Positions 1 through 5,783 of a stretch of DNA of 5,783 nt are shown in pieces. Source of the DNA: an uncultured Cytophagales bacterium (GTDB lineage: Bacteria > Bacteroidota > Bacteroidia > Cytophagales > Amoebophilaceae); NCBI GenBank assembly GCA_905479855.1, contig CAJQOF010000066.1, positions 1-5,783 on the forward strand, read 5' to 3'. The notes under the pieces are model-generated. The model did not search any database. It was not told where the DNA came from and saw only the letters and a list, made by a program, of their open reading frames with translations. The position numbers and the translations under genes were made by a program. Numbering within the stretch: the stretch's first letter is position 1; each line of letters opens with the position of its first letter.

Positions 1-83
1 ATTTTTACCGAAAAAACTTTTTTTAGAAGAATAAAAATAATGCAATAGCCAAGGTATGGAAGGGAATTATGCACATCGTTTTT

Positions 84-91
84 TACCTTTG
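84..91 (+). promoter_or_regulatory. Possible Bacteroidota -7 promoter element for pssA
   Basis: The octamer TACCTTTG matches the Bacteroidota -7 consensus TAnnTTTG at all six fixed positions. A transcript would begin near 97-99, which leaves a leader of about 28 bases before the ATG at 126. No TTG box is visible 19-21 bases upstream, so the -33 half is missing or degenerate. If the site is real, the ATG at 69 lies upstream of the transcript start and cannot be the start codon. Confidence 0.4.
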
Positions 92-125
92 CGGGTCGGT
101 GTACCGGTTGCTATTTACCCAAAGT

Positions 126-821
126 ATGAAGAAAAATTTACCTAACTTTTTTACCCTACTCAACTTAACCAGTGGCGGCGTGGGTATTATTTTGGCGCTT
201 CAAGGGCATTTAGATCACGCAGCGTTGTGTCTTTGGCTGGGGGGGGGGTGTGACTTTCTGGATGGTTGGGTGGCTCGGCTACTCAAGGCGTATTCACCGC
301 TTGGCCAGCAGCTAGACTCCCTGGCTGACTTAATCACTTTTGGCATGCTACCGGCGTGTATTATGCACATACTAATAAGCCAACAAACTACTTCATTATA
401 TCTTCCTTTTGCGGCCTTACTTATTCCTTCTTTTTCTGCGGTAAGGCTCGCTAGATTTAATATTGATACCAAACAGAAAAGTGTATTTATCGGCTTGCCA
501 GTCCCTGCCAATGGCTTATTTATCAGCACACTGCCAATAATAATCACAGCCAATAAATATTCGTGGTTGACGACCATGTTGACCCAACCCCATGTGCTTA
601 TTGCCTTGGTACTGCTTACCTCATATCTGCTTGTAGCCAACATCAAACTTATGGCTTTTAAGTTTACCACCTATGCCTGGCACCCCAATCGCTTCAGATA
701 TAGCTTTTTATTGATTGCCGCCTTACTCATAGGCCTACTACATGTTGAGGGATTGGCACTGAGTATTGTTTTTTATATTTTGCTATCCATCGCTGCTGAA
801 TGCAGCAGGCCTAGTGAATAA
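126..821 (+). CDS. pssA: CDP-diacylglycerol--serine O-phosphatidyltransferase (phosphatidylserine synthase)
   Basis: This integral membrane enzyme joins CDP-diacylglycerol and L-serine to give phosphatidylserine and CMP, the first committed step to phosphatidylethanolamine. The product of 231 residues carries the complete CDP-alcohol phosphatidyltransferase signature D-x2-DG-x2-AR-x8-G-x3-D-x3-D. The key residues are D43, D46, G47, A50, R51, G60, D64 and D68. Several hydrophobic segments follow, as expected for this multi-pass family, and the length is normal. I chose the ATG at 126 because the protein then begins MKKNLPNFFTLLNL, a typical start for Bacteroidota members. An in-frame ATG at 69 would add 19 residues and lies upstream of a possible promoter. 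A run of ten G (239-248) encodes GGG just before the motif. The serine specificity is inferred from overall resemblance; another CDP-alcohol transferase is less likely. The partner decarboxylase gene (psd) is not in the window. Confidence 0.87.
   Translation: MKKNLPNFFTLLNLTSGGVGIILALQGHLDHAALCLWLGGGCDFLDGWVARLLKAYSPLGQQLDSLADLITFGMLPACIMHILISQQTTSLYLPFAALLIPSFSAVRLARFNIDTKQKSVFIGLPVPANGLFISTLPIIITANKYSWLTTMLTQPHVLIALVLLTSYLLVANIKLMAFKFTTYAWHPNRFRYSFLLIAALLIGLLHVEGLALSIVFYILLSIAAECSRPSE
239..248 (+). repeat. Homopolymer of ten G inside pssA
   Basis: Ten consecutive G span the last base of a CTG codon and three GGG codons (residues 39-41 of the 231-residue form). The frame is intact with ten G. 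Loss of one G would bring in a TAG at 313-315. Gain of one G would give a TGA almost at once, at 251-253 in present numbering. Either change removes the catalytic motif that begins two codons later. Confidence 0.95.
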
Positions 822-834
822 ATTAGCGTACTTT

Positions 835-871
835 TAGCCCTTTTTGTTGCAAAAAAGAGAAAAAGGAGCTA
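835..871 (+). other. Imperfect hairpin over the tRNA-Asn promoter
   Basis: Bases 835-845 (TAGCCCTTTTT) can pair with 860-871, forming 11 base pairs with one bulged A at 867 and a 14-base loop. It starts 14 bases after the pssA stop and has no T-run after the right arm, so it is a poor intrinsic terminator. It could be a relaxed 3' end signal or stabiliser for the pssA transcript. It covers the -33 box and spacer of the likely tRNA promoter. Confidence 0.35.
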
Positions 872-877
872 ATATTG
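847..877 (+). promoter_or_regulatory. Likely promoter of the tRNA-Asn gene
   Basis: A TTG at 847-849 is followed, after a 20-base spacer, by TAATATTG at 870-877. The second element matches the Bacteroidota -7 consensus TAnnTTTG at five of six fixed positions, and the spacing is the usual 19-21 bases. Transcription would start near 883-885, a few bases before the mature tRNA at 892. Confidence 0.65.
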
Positions 878-891
878 CTGATTGTTATTAT

Positions 892-965
892 TCCTCCTTA
901 GCTCAGTTGGTTAGAGCATCTGACTGTTAATCAGAGGGTCGCTGGTTCGAGTCCAGCAGGAGGAG
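892..965 (+). tRNA. tRNA-Asn (anticodon GUU)
   Basis: The 74-base gene folds into a full cloverleaf. The acceptor stem is TCCTCCT (892-898) with AGGAGGA (958-964). The D stem is GCTC/GAGC. The anticodon stem is TCTGA/TCAGA around the loop CTGTTAA, with anticodon GTT at 926-928. The T stem is GCTGG/CCAGC with loop TTCGAGT. The discriminator base is G965, as expected for tRNA-Asn. CCA is not encoded and must be added enzymatically. It stands alone between its own promoter and terminator. Confidence 0.97.
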
Positions 966-966
966 C

Positions 967-999
967 AAGAGCTGATGTTGATGCATCAGCTCTTTTTTT
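967..999 (+). terminator. Intrinsic terminator of the tRNA-Asn transcript
   Basis: GAGCTGATG (969-977) pairs perfectly with CATCAGCTC (984-992) around the six-base loop TTGATG, and two A-T pairs can extend the stem at its base. A run of seven T (993-999) follows directly. It begins one or two bases after the mature tRNA end, so it ends the tRNA-Asn transcript. Confidence 0.88.
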
Positions 1000-1152
1000 A
1001 TAAGGGCAGCCAAACAGTAAAAGCCTTACGCCACGCATTAGGTGGAGCATTGCCTACAAAAAAAATTGGGGGGATTCAAACAGAAATTTTCCGGGATGCT
1101 ATCCCTGCTTTTCTGGTCGGAGGAATTATATAGTCTTTAAGAGGAAATTGTG
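1000..1152. other. Intergenic stretch with no assignable feature
   Basis: This stretch lies between the tRNA-Asn terminator and the tRNA-Asp gene. On the + strand one frame stays open from an ATG at 975, inside the terminator, to a TAG at 1131-1133 (52 residues). That length is not significant by chance, no promoter is seen, and I do not recognise the peptide. A decayed gene remnant is possible but not shown. Confidence 0.5.
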
Positions 1153-1171
1153 CCCCACGAATTTGGTGGGG
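1153..1171 (-). terminator. Possible weak terminator after tRNA-Asp
   Basis: CCCCAC (1153-1158) and GTGGGG (1166-1171) form a GC-rich six-base-pair hairpin with a seven-base loop. It lies nine bases past the 3' end of the tRNA-Asp gene, read on the - strand. No clean T-run follows on that strand, only a short AATTT, so it may be a weak terminator or a processing signal. Confidence 0.4.
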
Positions 1172-1180
1172 GTGGGGAAG

Positions 1181-1254
1181 CGGTCCGGACGGGACTCGAA
1201 CCCGTGACCTCCTGCGTGACAGGCAGGCATTCTAACCAACTGAACTACCGGACC
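1181..1254 (-). tRNA. tRNA-Asp (anticodon GUC)
   Basis: Read on the - strand, the 74-base gene folds into a full cloverleaf. The acceptor stem is GGTCCGG/CCGGACC. The anticodon stem is CCTGC/GCAGG around the loop CTGTCAC, with anticodon GTC at 1220-1218. The T stem is ACGGG/CCCGT with loop TTCGAGT. The discriminator is G (complement of C1181), as expected for tRNA-Asp. CCA is not encoded. The gene converges on tRNA-Asn and is transcribed away from accA. Confidence 0.97.
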
Positions 1255-1301
1255 AAGAAATTGGAAGGAACTGCTTAATGTTGCAGCGCCTACCGAGGGA
1301 A

Positions 1302-1331
1302 CAAAAGTAGGAGATTCCTGGTGATTTACAA
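1302..1331 (-). promoter_or_regulatory. Promoter of the tRNA-Asp gene
   Basis: On the - strand a TTG (1331-1329) is followed, after a 19-base spacer, by TACTTTTG (1309-1302). This is a perfect match to the Bacteroidota -33/-7 pattern TTG and TAnnTTTG at accepted spacing. Transcription would start near 1296, giving a leader of about 40 bases before the mature tRNA end at 1254. Confidence 0.8.
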
Positions 1332-1386
1332 GTAACTTCGCCAAATATCTACTGCTAACCCCGAAAAATAGGTGTTAGATTGGCTG

Positions 1387-1414
1387 TTGGGGACATTTTA
1401 ATTTATTCTACCTG
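1387..1414 (+). promoter_or_regulatory. Weak candidate promoter for accA
   Basis: A TTG at 1387-1389 is followed, 19 bases on, by TACCTG (1409-1414). This is a partial match to the Bacteroidota -7 pattern; the TTTG end is degraded. A start near 1420 would leave a short AT-rich leader before the ATG at 1432. It would be divergent from the tRNA-Asp promoter. Confidence 0.3.
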
Positions 1415-1431
1415 AAATAAAATACTTAAAA

Positions 1432-2394
1432 ATGCTGCTAGAATTTGAAAAGCCGATCATAGAACTAGAAAAAAAGCTAGTGCTCATGCAAGAGCAGGTG
1501 GCACAAAAGAAGGACGAGCGCTTGCACAAGGCGATCAAAAAACTGGAAAATGAGATAAGAACGTTACAAAAAACGACTTTTCAACACTTAACGCGCTGGC
1601 AACGGGTACAACTATCACGCCATGCTGACCGTCCGTATACGCTAGATTACATCAACCATATAACGGAGGAGTTTATTGCGTTGCACGGGGACCGCTTTAT
1701 GGGAGATGATAAGGCTATTGTAGGGGGATTTGGCAAGCTAGAAGATGAGACGATCATGTTTATTGGGCACCAAAAGGGTAGAAACACAAAAGAAAGGCAA
1801 GCACGCAATTTTGGCATGGCTAACCCAGAGGGATATAGAAAAGCACTGCGTCTCATGAAACTGGCCGAAAAGTTTAACAAACCTATTGTTACACTCATCG
1901 ATACACCAGGTGCCTATCCTGGCGTGGAAGGAGAGGAACGCGGGCAAGCCGAAGCCATTGCGCGCAATATTCAGGCAATGTTTGACCTACGTGTGCCCAT
2001 TGTTTGCATTATTATTGGGGAAGGGGCCTCTGGCGGTGCATTGGGCATTGCTGTGGGAGATCGTGTGTTAATGTTAGAGAACACTTGGTATTCCGTAATA
2101 TCACCAGAATCATGCTCTTCTATCTTGTGGAAGAGTTGGGACTATAAAGAGCAAGCGGCAGAGGTGCTCAAGTTAACTGCTAAAGACATGCTAGGGAATA
2201 AGTTAATTGATGGCATTATCCCAGAGCCTTTGGGCGGTGCACACAGAGACCAAAAGGCGGCGGCTGAAACAGTCAAAAATGAAATCTTAAAACAACTTAA
2301 AGTGCTTGCACAGCGCTCCCCCGAGCAACGCACAAAAGATCGCATGGAGAAGTTTTGCAAGATGGGTGTTGTGGAAGAAATGGAACTTAAATAG
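1432..2394 (+). CDS. accA: Acetyl-CoA carboxylase, carboxyltransferase subunit alpha
   Basis: AccA forms, with AccD, the cytoplasmic carboxyltransferase that moves CO2 from biotin on AccB to acetyl-CoA. The product, malonyl-CoA, is the building unit of fatty acid synthesis. The 320 residues match the usual family length. A charged helical N-terminal part (about 1-50) precedes the crotonase-fold core. Family motifs are RPYTLDYI (67-74), HGDRFMGDD (85-93), GHQKGR (112-117), [17 protein letters not shown] (126-142), DTPGAYPG (157-164), the oxyanion-hole stretch [10 protein letters not shown] (196-205) and [10 protein letters not shown] (224-233). The start at 1432 gives the standard N-terminus with no upstream ATG competing, and the leader is AT-rich without a Shine-Dalgarno sequence. 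It stands alone here, 111 bases before the next gene, and accD is not in the window. No terminator is obvious after it. Confidence 0.97.
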   Translation: MLLEFEKPIIELEKKLVLMQEQVAQKKDERLHKAIKKLENEIRTLQKTTFQHLTRWQRVQLSRHADRPYTLDYINHITEEFIALHGDRFMGDDKAIVGGFGKLEDETIMFIGHQKGRNTKERQARNFGMANPEGYRKALRLMKLAEKFNKPIVTLIDTPGAYPGVEGEERGQAEAIARNIQAMFDLRVPIVCIIIGEGASGGALGIAVGDRVLMLENTWYSVISPESCSSILWKSWDYKEQAAEVLKLTAKDMLGNKLIDGIIPEPLGGAHRDQKAAAETVKNEILKQLKVLAQRSPEQRTKDRMEKFCKMGVVEEMELK

Positions 2395-2459
2395 TTGGAC
2401 ACAGCAAGTAGAATAATAGCAGCACGCTCACTTTCAATGAACATCTCCTATAAAACCCC

Positions 2460-2467
2460 TATATTTA
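2460..2467 (+). promoter_or_regulatory. Weak candidate -7 element for the hydrolase-par-dapB unit
   Basis: TATATTTA matches TAnnTTTG at five of six fixed positions and would start a transcript near 2474, about 30 bases before the ATG at 2506. I find no TTG at the right distance upstream. Some promoter is expected in 2395-2505 because the genes from 2506 on are fused by overlaps, but this choice is uncertain. Confidence 0.25.
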
Positions 2468-2505
2468 CCCTGTTCTAAGGACTATTCTAGTTAAACCTTA
2501 TCGTT

Positions 2506-3186
2506 ATGGAACTGACTTTTCTGGGGCACGCCTGCTTTCTAGTAGAAGTAAACAAAGCCAAGCTCCTCTTCGACCCCTACATCTCTCCCAATCCACTTGC
2601 CCAGGCCATTGATATAGACGCCCTTAAGCCAGACTACCTACTCCTCTCTCATGGGCACTATGACCATGTGGCAGATGTAGAGCGAATCTGTAATAATCAT
2701 CCAGCAACCATTATTGCCAATTTTGAAATGGCTAACTGGTATCAAAGAAAAGGCCTCACCAGAACGTTATGTATCAACCCTGGAGGGAAACGTCAATTTG
2801 GTTTTGGCACTGTTAAGGCAGTGCACGAACCACATGCCAGCGCTATGCCCGATGGGAGCTATGCGGGTTGCGCCATGGGTTTTGTGGTGGAAGGCGAAGG
2901 GAAGGCTTTTTACTTTGGTGGAGATACCGCGCTACACCAGGATATTAAGCAAATTCCGCTATTCTATCAACTTGACTTCGCCATTCTGCCCGTAGGCGAT
3001 GTTTTTACCATGGGCATTGAGGAAGCTTTGTACGCGGCAGACTATATGGGTACAGAGAAGATTATTGGGATGCACTATGATAGTTTTCCTAGTATTGCAA
3101 TTAATCATGAAAGAGCAAAGCAGTTGGCAACAGCATCTGGGAAAGAGCTGATATTAATGAACATAGGACAGACTATTAAATTCTGA
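2506..3186 (+). CDS. UPF0173-type metal-dependent hydrolase (metallo-beta-lactamase fold)
   Basis: The 226-residue protein is a full-length, cytoplasmic metallo-beta-lactamase-fold hydrolase of the UPF0173 type; no signal peptide is visible. The likely metal ligands are all present: H49, H51, D53 and H54 in [10 protein letters not shown], then H110 (in VHEPHAS), D140 in YFGGDTA, and H190 in IIGMHYD. The N-terminus [14 protein letters not shown] is typical of the family. The true substrate of UPF0173 proteins is not established, so no reaction is assigned. It heads a unit with parA: its TGA (3184-3186) shares one base with the parA ATG, implying translational coupling. No obvious Shine-Dalgarno sequence precedes its start. 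Another member of the superfamily, such as a lactonase or phosphodiesterase, cannot be excluded. Confidence 0.9.
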   Translation: MELTFLGHACFLVEVNKAKLLFDPYISPNPLAQAIDIDALKPDYLLLSHGHYDHVADVERICNNHPATIIANFEMANWYQRKGLTRTLCINPGGKRQFGFGTVKAVHEPHASAMPDGSYAGCAMGFVVEGEGKAFYFGGDTALHQDIKQIPLFYQLDFAILPVGDVFTMGIEEALYAADYMGTEKIIGMHYDSFPSIAINHERAKQLATASGKELILMNIGQTIKF

Positions 3187-3980
3187 TGGGAAGAATAATC
3201 GCAATAGCCAACCAAAAGGGAGGCGTCGGTAAAACAACTACGGCAATTAACTTGGCTGCCAGCCTAGCTGTGCTAGAGCATAAGACCCTGCTTGTAGATG
3301 TCGATCCACAGGCCAATGCCACGTCGGGTGTGGGGATTGATCCCCAGCAGGTAACCAATAGCATCTACGAATGCATGATCGGCGCTGCCAAGCTCAGCGA
3401 TGTAGTGCAAAAGACAGCTGTTCCCTTTTTGGATATCATTCCTTCGCACATCAACCTTGTGGGGGCAGAGGTAGAGATGATTAATCTGGACAGAAGGGAG
3501 GAGAAAATGCGTATCCCGCTGGCAGCAATGTGCAAAGAGTACGAATATATCATTATTGACTGTGCTCCCTCGCTAGGGCTCATTACCATTAATGCCCTAA
3601 CGGCCGCAGATTCATTGCTTATTCCTGTGCAGTGCGAATACTTTGCCTTGGAAGGGCTAGGCAAGCTATTAAACACAACCAAGATCATTCAGTCTCGTTT
3701 GAATCCTGATCTAGAAATTGAGGGAATATTGCTTACGATGTATGATTCGAGGCTTCGGCTGTCTAACCAGATTGTGGAGGAGATCAAGACGCATTTCAAA
3801 AAAATAGCGTTCGATACCATCATTCCCAGAAATATTAAACTAAGCGAAGCACCGAGCTTTGGCAAGCCTGCTATCTTGTACGATGCAGAAAGTAAAGGGG
3901 CTATAAGCTACCTCAACCTTGCCCAAGAAATTATTAATAAGCAGACCAAAGAACCTGTGGTTACTCCACCAGCAGTATGA
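3186..3980 (+). CDS. parA: Chromosome-partitioning ATPase ParA (Soj type)
   Basis: ParA is a cytoplasmic ATPase that binds the nucleoid as an ATP dimer. It is released when ParB stimulates hydrolysis, which moves the parS-marked origin regions apart. The 264-residue protein has the deviant Walker A box KGGVGKTT (11-18) with signature lysine K11. Next come the A' motif [12 protein letters not shown] (35-46) with D38 and D40, and the Walker B stretch [10 protein letters not shown] (122-131) with D125. R189 in [12 protein letters not shown] sits where Soj proteins carry a DNA-binding arginine, judged from memory of the family. There is no N-terminal HTH domain, which fits a chromosomal rather than a large plasmid ParA. 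Its start overlaps the hydrolase stop by one base and its stop overlaps the parB start by four (ATGA, 3977-3980). Confidence 0.97.
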   Translation: MGRIIAIANQKGGVGKTTTAINLAASLAVLEHKTLLVDVDPQANATSGVGIDPQQVTNSIYECMIGAAKLSDVVQKTAVPFLDIIPSHINLVGAEVEMINLDRREEKMRIPLAAMCKEYEYIIIDCAPSLGLITINALTAADSLLIPVQCEYFALEGLGKLLNTTKIIQSRLNPDLEIEGILLTMYDSRLRLSNQIVEEIKTHFKKIAFDTIIPRNIKLSEAPSFGKPAILYDAESKGAISYLNLAQEIINKQTKEPVVTPPAV

Positions 3981-4873
3981 GCGCAAAAAACACACCACAG
4001 CGAAAGAATGCCTTGGGCAGAGGCCTCAACGCCTTGCTCAAAGACGCCCCCTTTTTGGCAGGAGGAGCGCCAACCAATCCCATACAAGAAATCCACATTG
4101 ACCAAATTGAGGTAAATCCCTTCCAGCCCAGAAAAGATTTTGCCCCCACTGCCCTGCAAGAGTTGGCCGATTCTATTGAGCTCCATGGCATTATTCAGCC
4201 CCTTACTGTTCGGCAATTAGCCCCATCGCGCTATCAGCTTATTGCTGGGGAAAGAAGATTGCAGGCCTCTAAGCTGGTGCATCTTACCCACGTACCTGCT
4301 TATATCCGCACTGCTAATGACCAACAAATGTTGGAGATTGCGCTGGTCGAAAACATTCAGCGAGAAAACCTAAACCCCATTGAAATAGCCTTGAGCTATC
4401 AGCAGCTTTTGTCTGAATGCAATATAAAGCAAGAGGCCCTAGCCGCCAGAGTGGGGAAAGATAGAGCCACCGTCAACAACTACCTGAGGCTCCTGAAGCT
4501 GCCGCCCGATATTCAAATTGCTTTGCGCGATCAAAAAATTAGCATGGGCCATGCAAGGGCACTCATTACGGTGGGCAGTGTGAATGCACAACTAGCCATT
4601 TTCAAGGAAATTCTCAAAAAGGCACTCTCTGTGCGAAGCGTAGAGGCAATGGTGAGGGCTTTGTCCCAAGAGAACACCCCAAAGCAAGTAGCGCCAGAAC
4701 GTATACCGACCAAATTTATAAGCACAACCAAGAGTGCCAGCACCCAATTGACCAGGCAGCTAGCCACCCCAGTAAAGATTCATGTTGGCGAAAAGGAAAG
4801 GGGAGAAATCAAGATTACCTTTGCCAACGAAAACGAATTCAAAAGATTATTAAACATATTGGTGGAGGAATAA
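3977..4873 (+). CDS. parB: Chromosome-partitioning protein ParB (Spo0J family)
   Basis: ParB binds parS sites, spreads along DNA as a CTP-dependent clamp and stimulates the ParA ATPase. The 298-residue protein has the family order. [10 protein letters not shown] (12-21) at the N-terminus is the ParA-activating peptide. The ParB/CTP-binding domain contains GIIQPLTVR (71-79), GERRLQAS (91-98) and [12 protein letters not shown] (125-136). A helix-turn-helix for parS recognition lies around 150-176, including [19 protein letters not shown] variable linker follows, and a C-terminal dimerisation segment lies near 265-298. It overlaps parA by four bases and the next gene by one. No parS-like palindrome of the form TGTTnCACGTGnAACA was found in the window, so its binding sites lie elsewhere. 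Confidence 0.97.
   Translation: MSAKNTPQRKNALGRGLNALLKDAPFLAGGAPTNPIQEIHIDQIEVNPFQPRKDFAPTALQELADSIELHGIIQPLTVRQLAPSRYQLIAGERRLQASKLVHLTHVPAYIRTANDQQMLEIALVENIQRENLNPIEIALSYQQLLSECNIKQEALAARVGKDRATVNNYLRLLKLPPDIQIALRDQKISMGHARALITVGSVNAQLAIFKEILKKALSVRSVEAMVRALSQENTPKQVAPERIPTKFISTTKSASTQLTRQLATPVKIHVGEKERGEIKITFANENEFKRLLNILVEE
4864..4868 (+). promoter_or_regulatory. Shine-Dalgarno-like GGAGG at the parB/DUF5683 junction
   Basis: GGAGG ends four bases before the ATG at 4873, inside the last codons of parB. Such sites are uncommon in this phylum. It may aid re-initiation at the TAATG overlap, but the same bases encode the ParB C-terminus, so it may be coincidence. Confidence 0.3.
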
Positions 4874-5499
4874 TGAGCAAGTTGTCTACTTTGTTATTAA
4901 TAGTTGGGCTTTGGCTTGGCACATGTCCCATAATGGCCCAAGCGCTAGCACCGAAGAAAAAGGTGCGCAAAGCACCCGCTAGTGCACAAGAGCAAAAAAA
5001 GGTGCCTTTTTCTCCCAAGGAAAACCTATTTGAGCAGCAGCCCCCCTCAGAAGCGTTAAAGAAGCAACTTATGGCCGAAGAGATGGTAATGCAGCGCGCC
5101 TGGCTCTACTCCGCCTTTGTACCTGGCCTGGGCCAGGCCTACAATAAACAGTATTGGAAGATAGGCGTTATCTATGGTGTTTTTGGTGGCCTAGCTTGGG
5201 GCGCTATCTACAACCACGACGAGTACACACGCAACAAAAGAAAGATACTTGAAGACACTGCGGGAGCTGTTCGTAGCCAAGAAAACTATGTAGATGATTG
5301 CAGGAGAAATCGTGACTTTTGCATCATATTTGGCGCTATTTGGTACATTATTAATATCTTCGACGCCTATGTGGATGCAAGCTTGCAAACGTTTGATGTG
5401 TCCGATAATATTAGCCTACAGGTACAGCCGAGCGTGCTCCCAACAACGCAGAACAACCCTGCTGTAGGCCTTAGTTTAACCATGAAGTTTGGAAAATGA
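4873..5499 (+). CDS. DUF5683-type membrane protein of unknown function
   Basis: The 208-residue protein matches the pattern of the DUF5683 family, which in Bacteroidota commonly follows parB. It has an N-terminal signal peptide (hydrophobic 5-21, likely cleavage after AQA at 22-24). A Lys/Pro/Gln-rich linker (25-70) follows. The conserved core begins at PGLGQAYNKQYWK (84-96) and has two hydrophobic segments (about 95-113 and 149-163). It includes RRNRD (144-148), DAYVDA (164-169) and FDVSD (174-178). A C-terminal beta-like tail ends in LSLTMKFGK. It is probably anchored in the envelope with a periplasmic tail. No catalytic residues are evident and no function is assigned. Its start overlaps the parB stop by one base (TAATG, 4871-4875) and its stop overlaps dapB by four, so it is co-expressed with both. 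The family match is from memory of its motifs. Confidence 0.88.
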   Translation: MSKLSTLLLIVGLWLGTCPIMAQALAPKKKVRKAPASAQEQKKVPFSPKENLFEQQPPSEALKKQLMAEEMVMQRAWLYSAFVPGLGQAYNKQYWKIGVIYGVFGGLAWGAIYNHDEYTRNKRKILEDTAGAVRSQENYVDDCRRNRDFCIIFGAIWYIINIFDAYVDASLQTFDVSDNISLQVQPSVLPTTQNNPAVGLSLTMKFGK

Positions 5500-5783
5500 A
5501 GCTACTTCTGATAGGCTATGGAAAGATGGGCCGTGCCATTGAGCAAGTTGCCTTACAAAGAGGGCACCAGATTGCCCACAAAATAACTTCCCAAAATAGT
5601 GGTTCCTTAGCGACCATCAATCCAAGTATGGTAGATGTAGCCATAGAGTTTAGTGACCCAACTGCTGCTTACAACAACATCTGCCACTGCCTCTCTCAAA
5701 AGATCCCGGTAATTTCTGGTACCACAGGCTGGCTTGCCCAGCAGGAAGCAGTATATGCACATTGCAAAGCAGATAACGGCACT
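5496..5783 (+). CDS. dapB: 4-hydroxy-tetrahydrodipicolinate reductase, N-terminal part (cut by window end)
   Basis: DapB reduces 4-hydroxy-tetrahydrodipicolinate with NAD(P)H to tetrahydrodipicolinate, a cytoplasmic step towards meso-diaminopimelate and lysine. Only the first 96 codons are present, all open; the family is about 235-270 residues long, so the catalytic C-terminal half is missing from view. The start MKLLLIGYGKMGRAIE holds the Rossmann nucleotide-binding turn GYGKMG (7-12). Next come VAIEFSDPTA (48-57) and the strongly conserved GTTGW (75-79). The start is fixed by the ATGA overlap (5496-5499) with the preceding gene and by the family N-terminus. As last visible gene of the unit it links envelope or lysine metabolism with the par genes. 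Truncation is due to the window edge and is not a defect. Confidence 0.95.
   Translation, partial: MKLLLIGYGKMGRAIEQVALQRGHQIAHKITSQNSGSLATINPSMVDVAIEFSDPTAAYNNICHCLSQKIPVISGTTGWLAQQEAVYAHCKADNGT

Noticed and set aside
215..670. Open frame of 151 residues on the - strand
   Set aside because: It lies wholly inside pssA, whose catalytic motif is complete on the + strand, and it resembles no known family.
793..811. Small GCTGC/GCAGC hairpin at the end of pssA as a terminator
   Set aside because: It lies inside the coding region and is not followed by a T-run.
1164..1178. G-rich patch as a quadruplex
   Set aside because: There are only two or three G-runs of useful length, so a four-run quadruplex cannot form.
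1126..1344. Open frame of 72 residues on the - strand
   Set aside because: It runs straight through the tRNA-Asp gene and its promoter, so the frame is a by-product of the tRNA sequence.
1355..1378. Hairpin CTAACCCC/GGTGTTAG upstream of accA
   Set aside because: It is an eight-pair stem with one mismatch and no T-run, with nothing to show it is a regulator or riboswitch.
2142..2444. Open frame of 100 residues on the - strand
   Set aside because: Most of it is antisense to accA, which has clear motifs. No promoter or family resemblance was seen.
3908..4216. Open frame of 102 residues on the - strand across the parA/parB junction
   Set aside because: It is antisense to conserved parts of both genes and has no recognisable domain.
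2506..5499. parS site near the parAB genes
   Set aside because: I looked for the palindrome core CACGTG flanked by GTT/AAC. Near hits such as CCACGTCGG around 3319 and CCACGTACC around 4289 lack the symmetry.

Overview
The window looks like ordinary chromosomal DNA of a Bacteroidota bacterium. Three things point there: the gene order parA, parB, DUF5683-type membrane protein, dapB; promoter-like sites of the phylum-specific form TAnnTTTG with a TTG box 19-20 bases upstream; and starts that mostly lack a Shine-Dalgarno sequence. Both tRNA genes lack an encoded CCA. Coding DNA is of moderate GC (roughly mid-40s percent by eye) and the intergenic DNA is AT-rich. A Cytophagales-type relative is plausible, but I cannot fix the genus.

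Left part (1-1431): pssA, a phosphatidylserine synthase gene on the + strand, is preceded by a possible promoter at 84-91. That site favours the inner ATG at 126 over an ATG at 69. The 610 bases that follow carry a tRNA-Asn(GUU) gene (+) with its own promoter and a clear intrinsic terminator, then a tRNA-Asp(GUC) gene (-) with a very good promoter. The two tRNA genes converge. Between them, 1000-1152 holds nothing I can assign.

Middle (1432-2394): accA, a complete gene for the acetyl-CoA carboxylase carboxyltransferase alpha subunit, which acts at the entry to fatty acid synthesis.

Right part (2506-5783): a compact five-gene unit on the + strand. It encodes a UPF0173 metallo-beta-lactamase-fold hydrolase, ParA, ParB, a DUF5683-type envelope protein, and the first 96 residues of DapB, cut by the window end. 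Every junction is a stop/start overlap of 1 or 4 bases, so the genes are almost certainly co-transcribed and translationally coupled. ParA and ParB segregate the chromosome origin, and DapB makes a lysine and diaminopimelate precursor. The hydrolase and the DUF5683 protein have no settled function.

I see no mobile element, CRISPR array or clearly novel system. The points most worth a second look are a run of ten G just ahead of the catalytic motif of pssA, and the tight coupling of two poorly understood proteins to the ParAB system.
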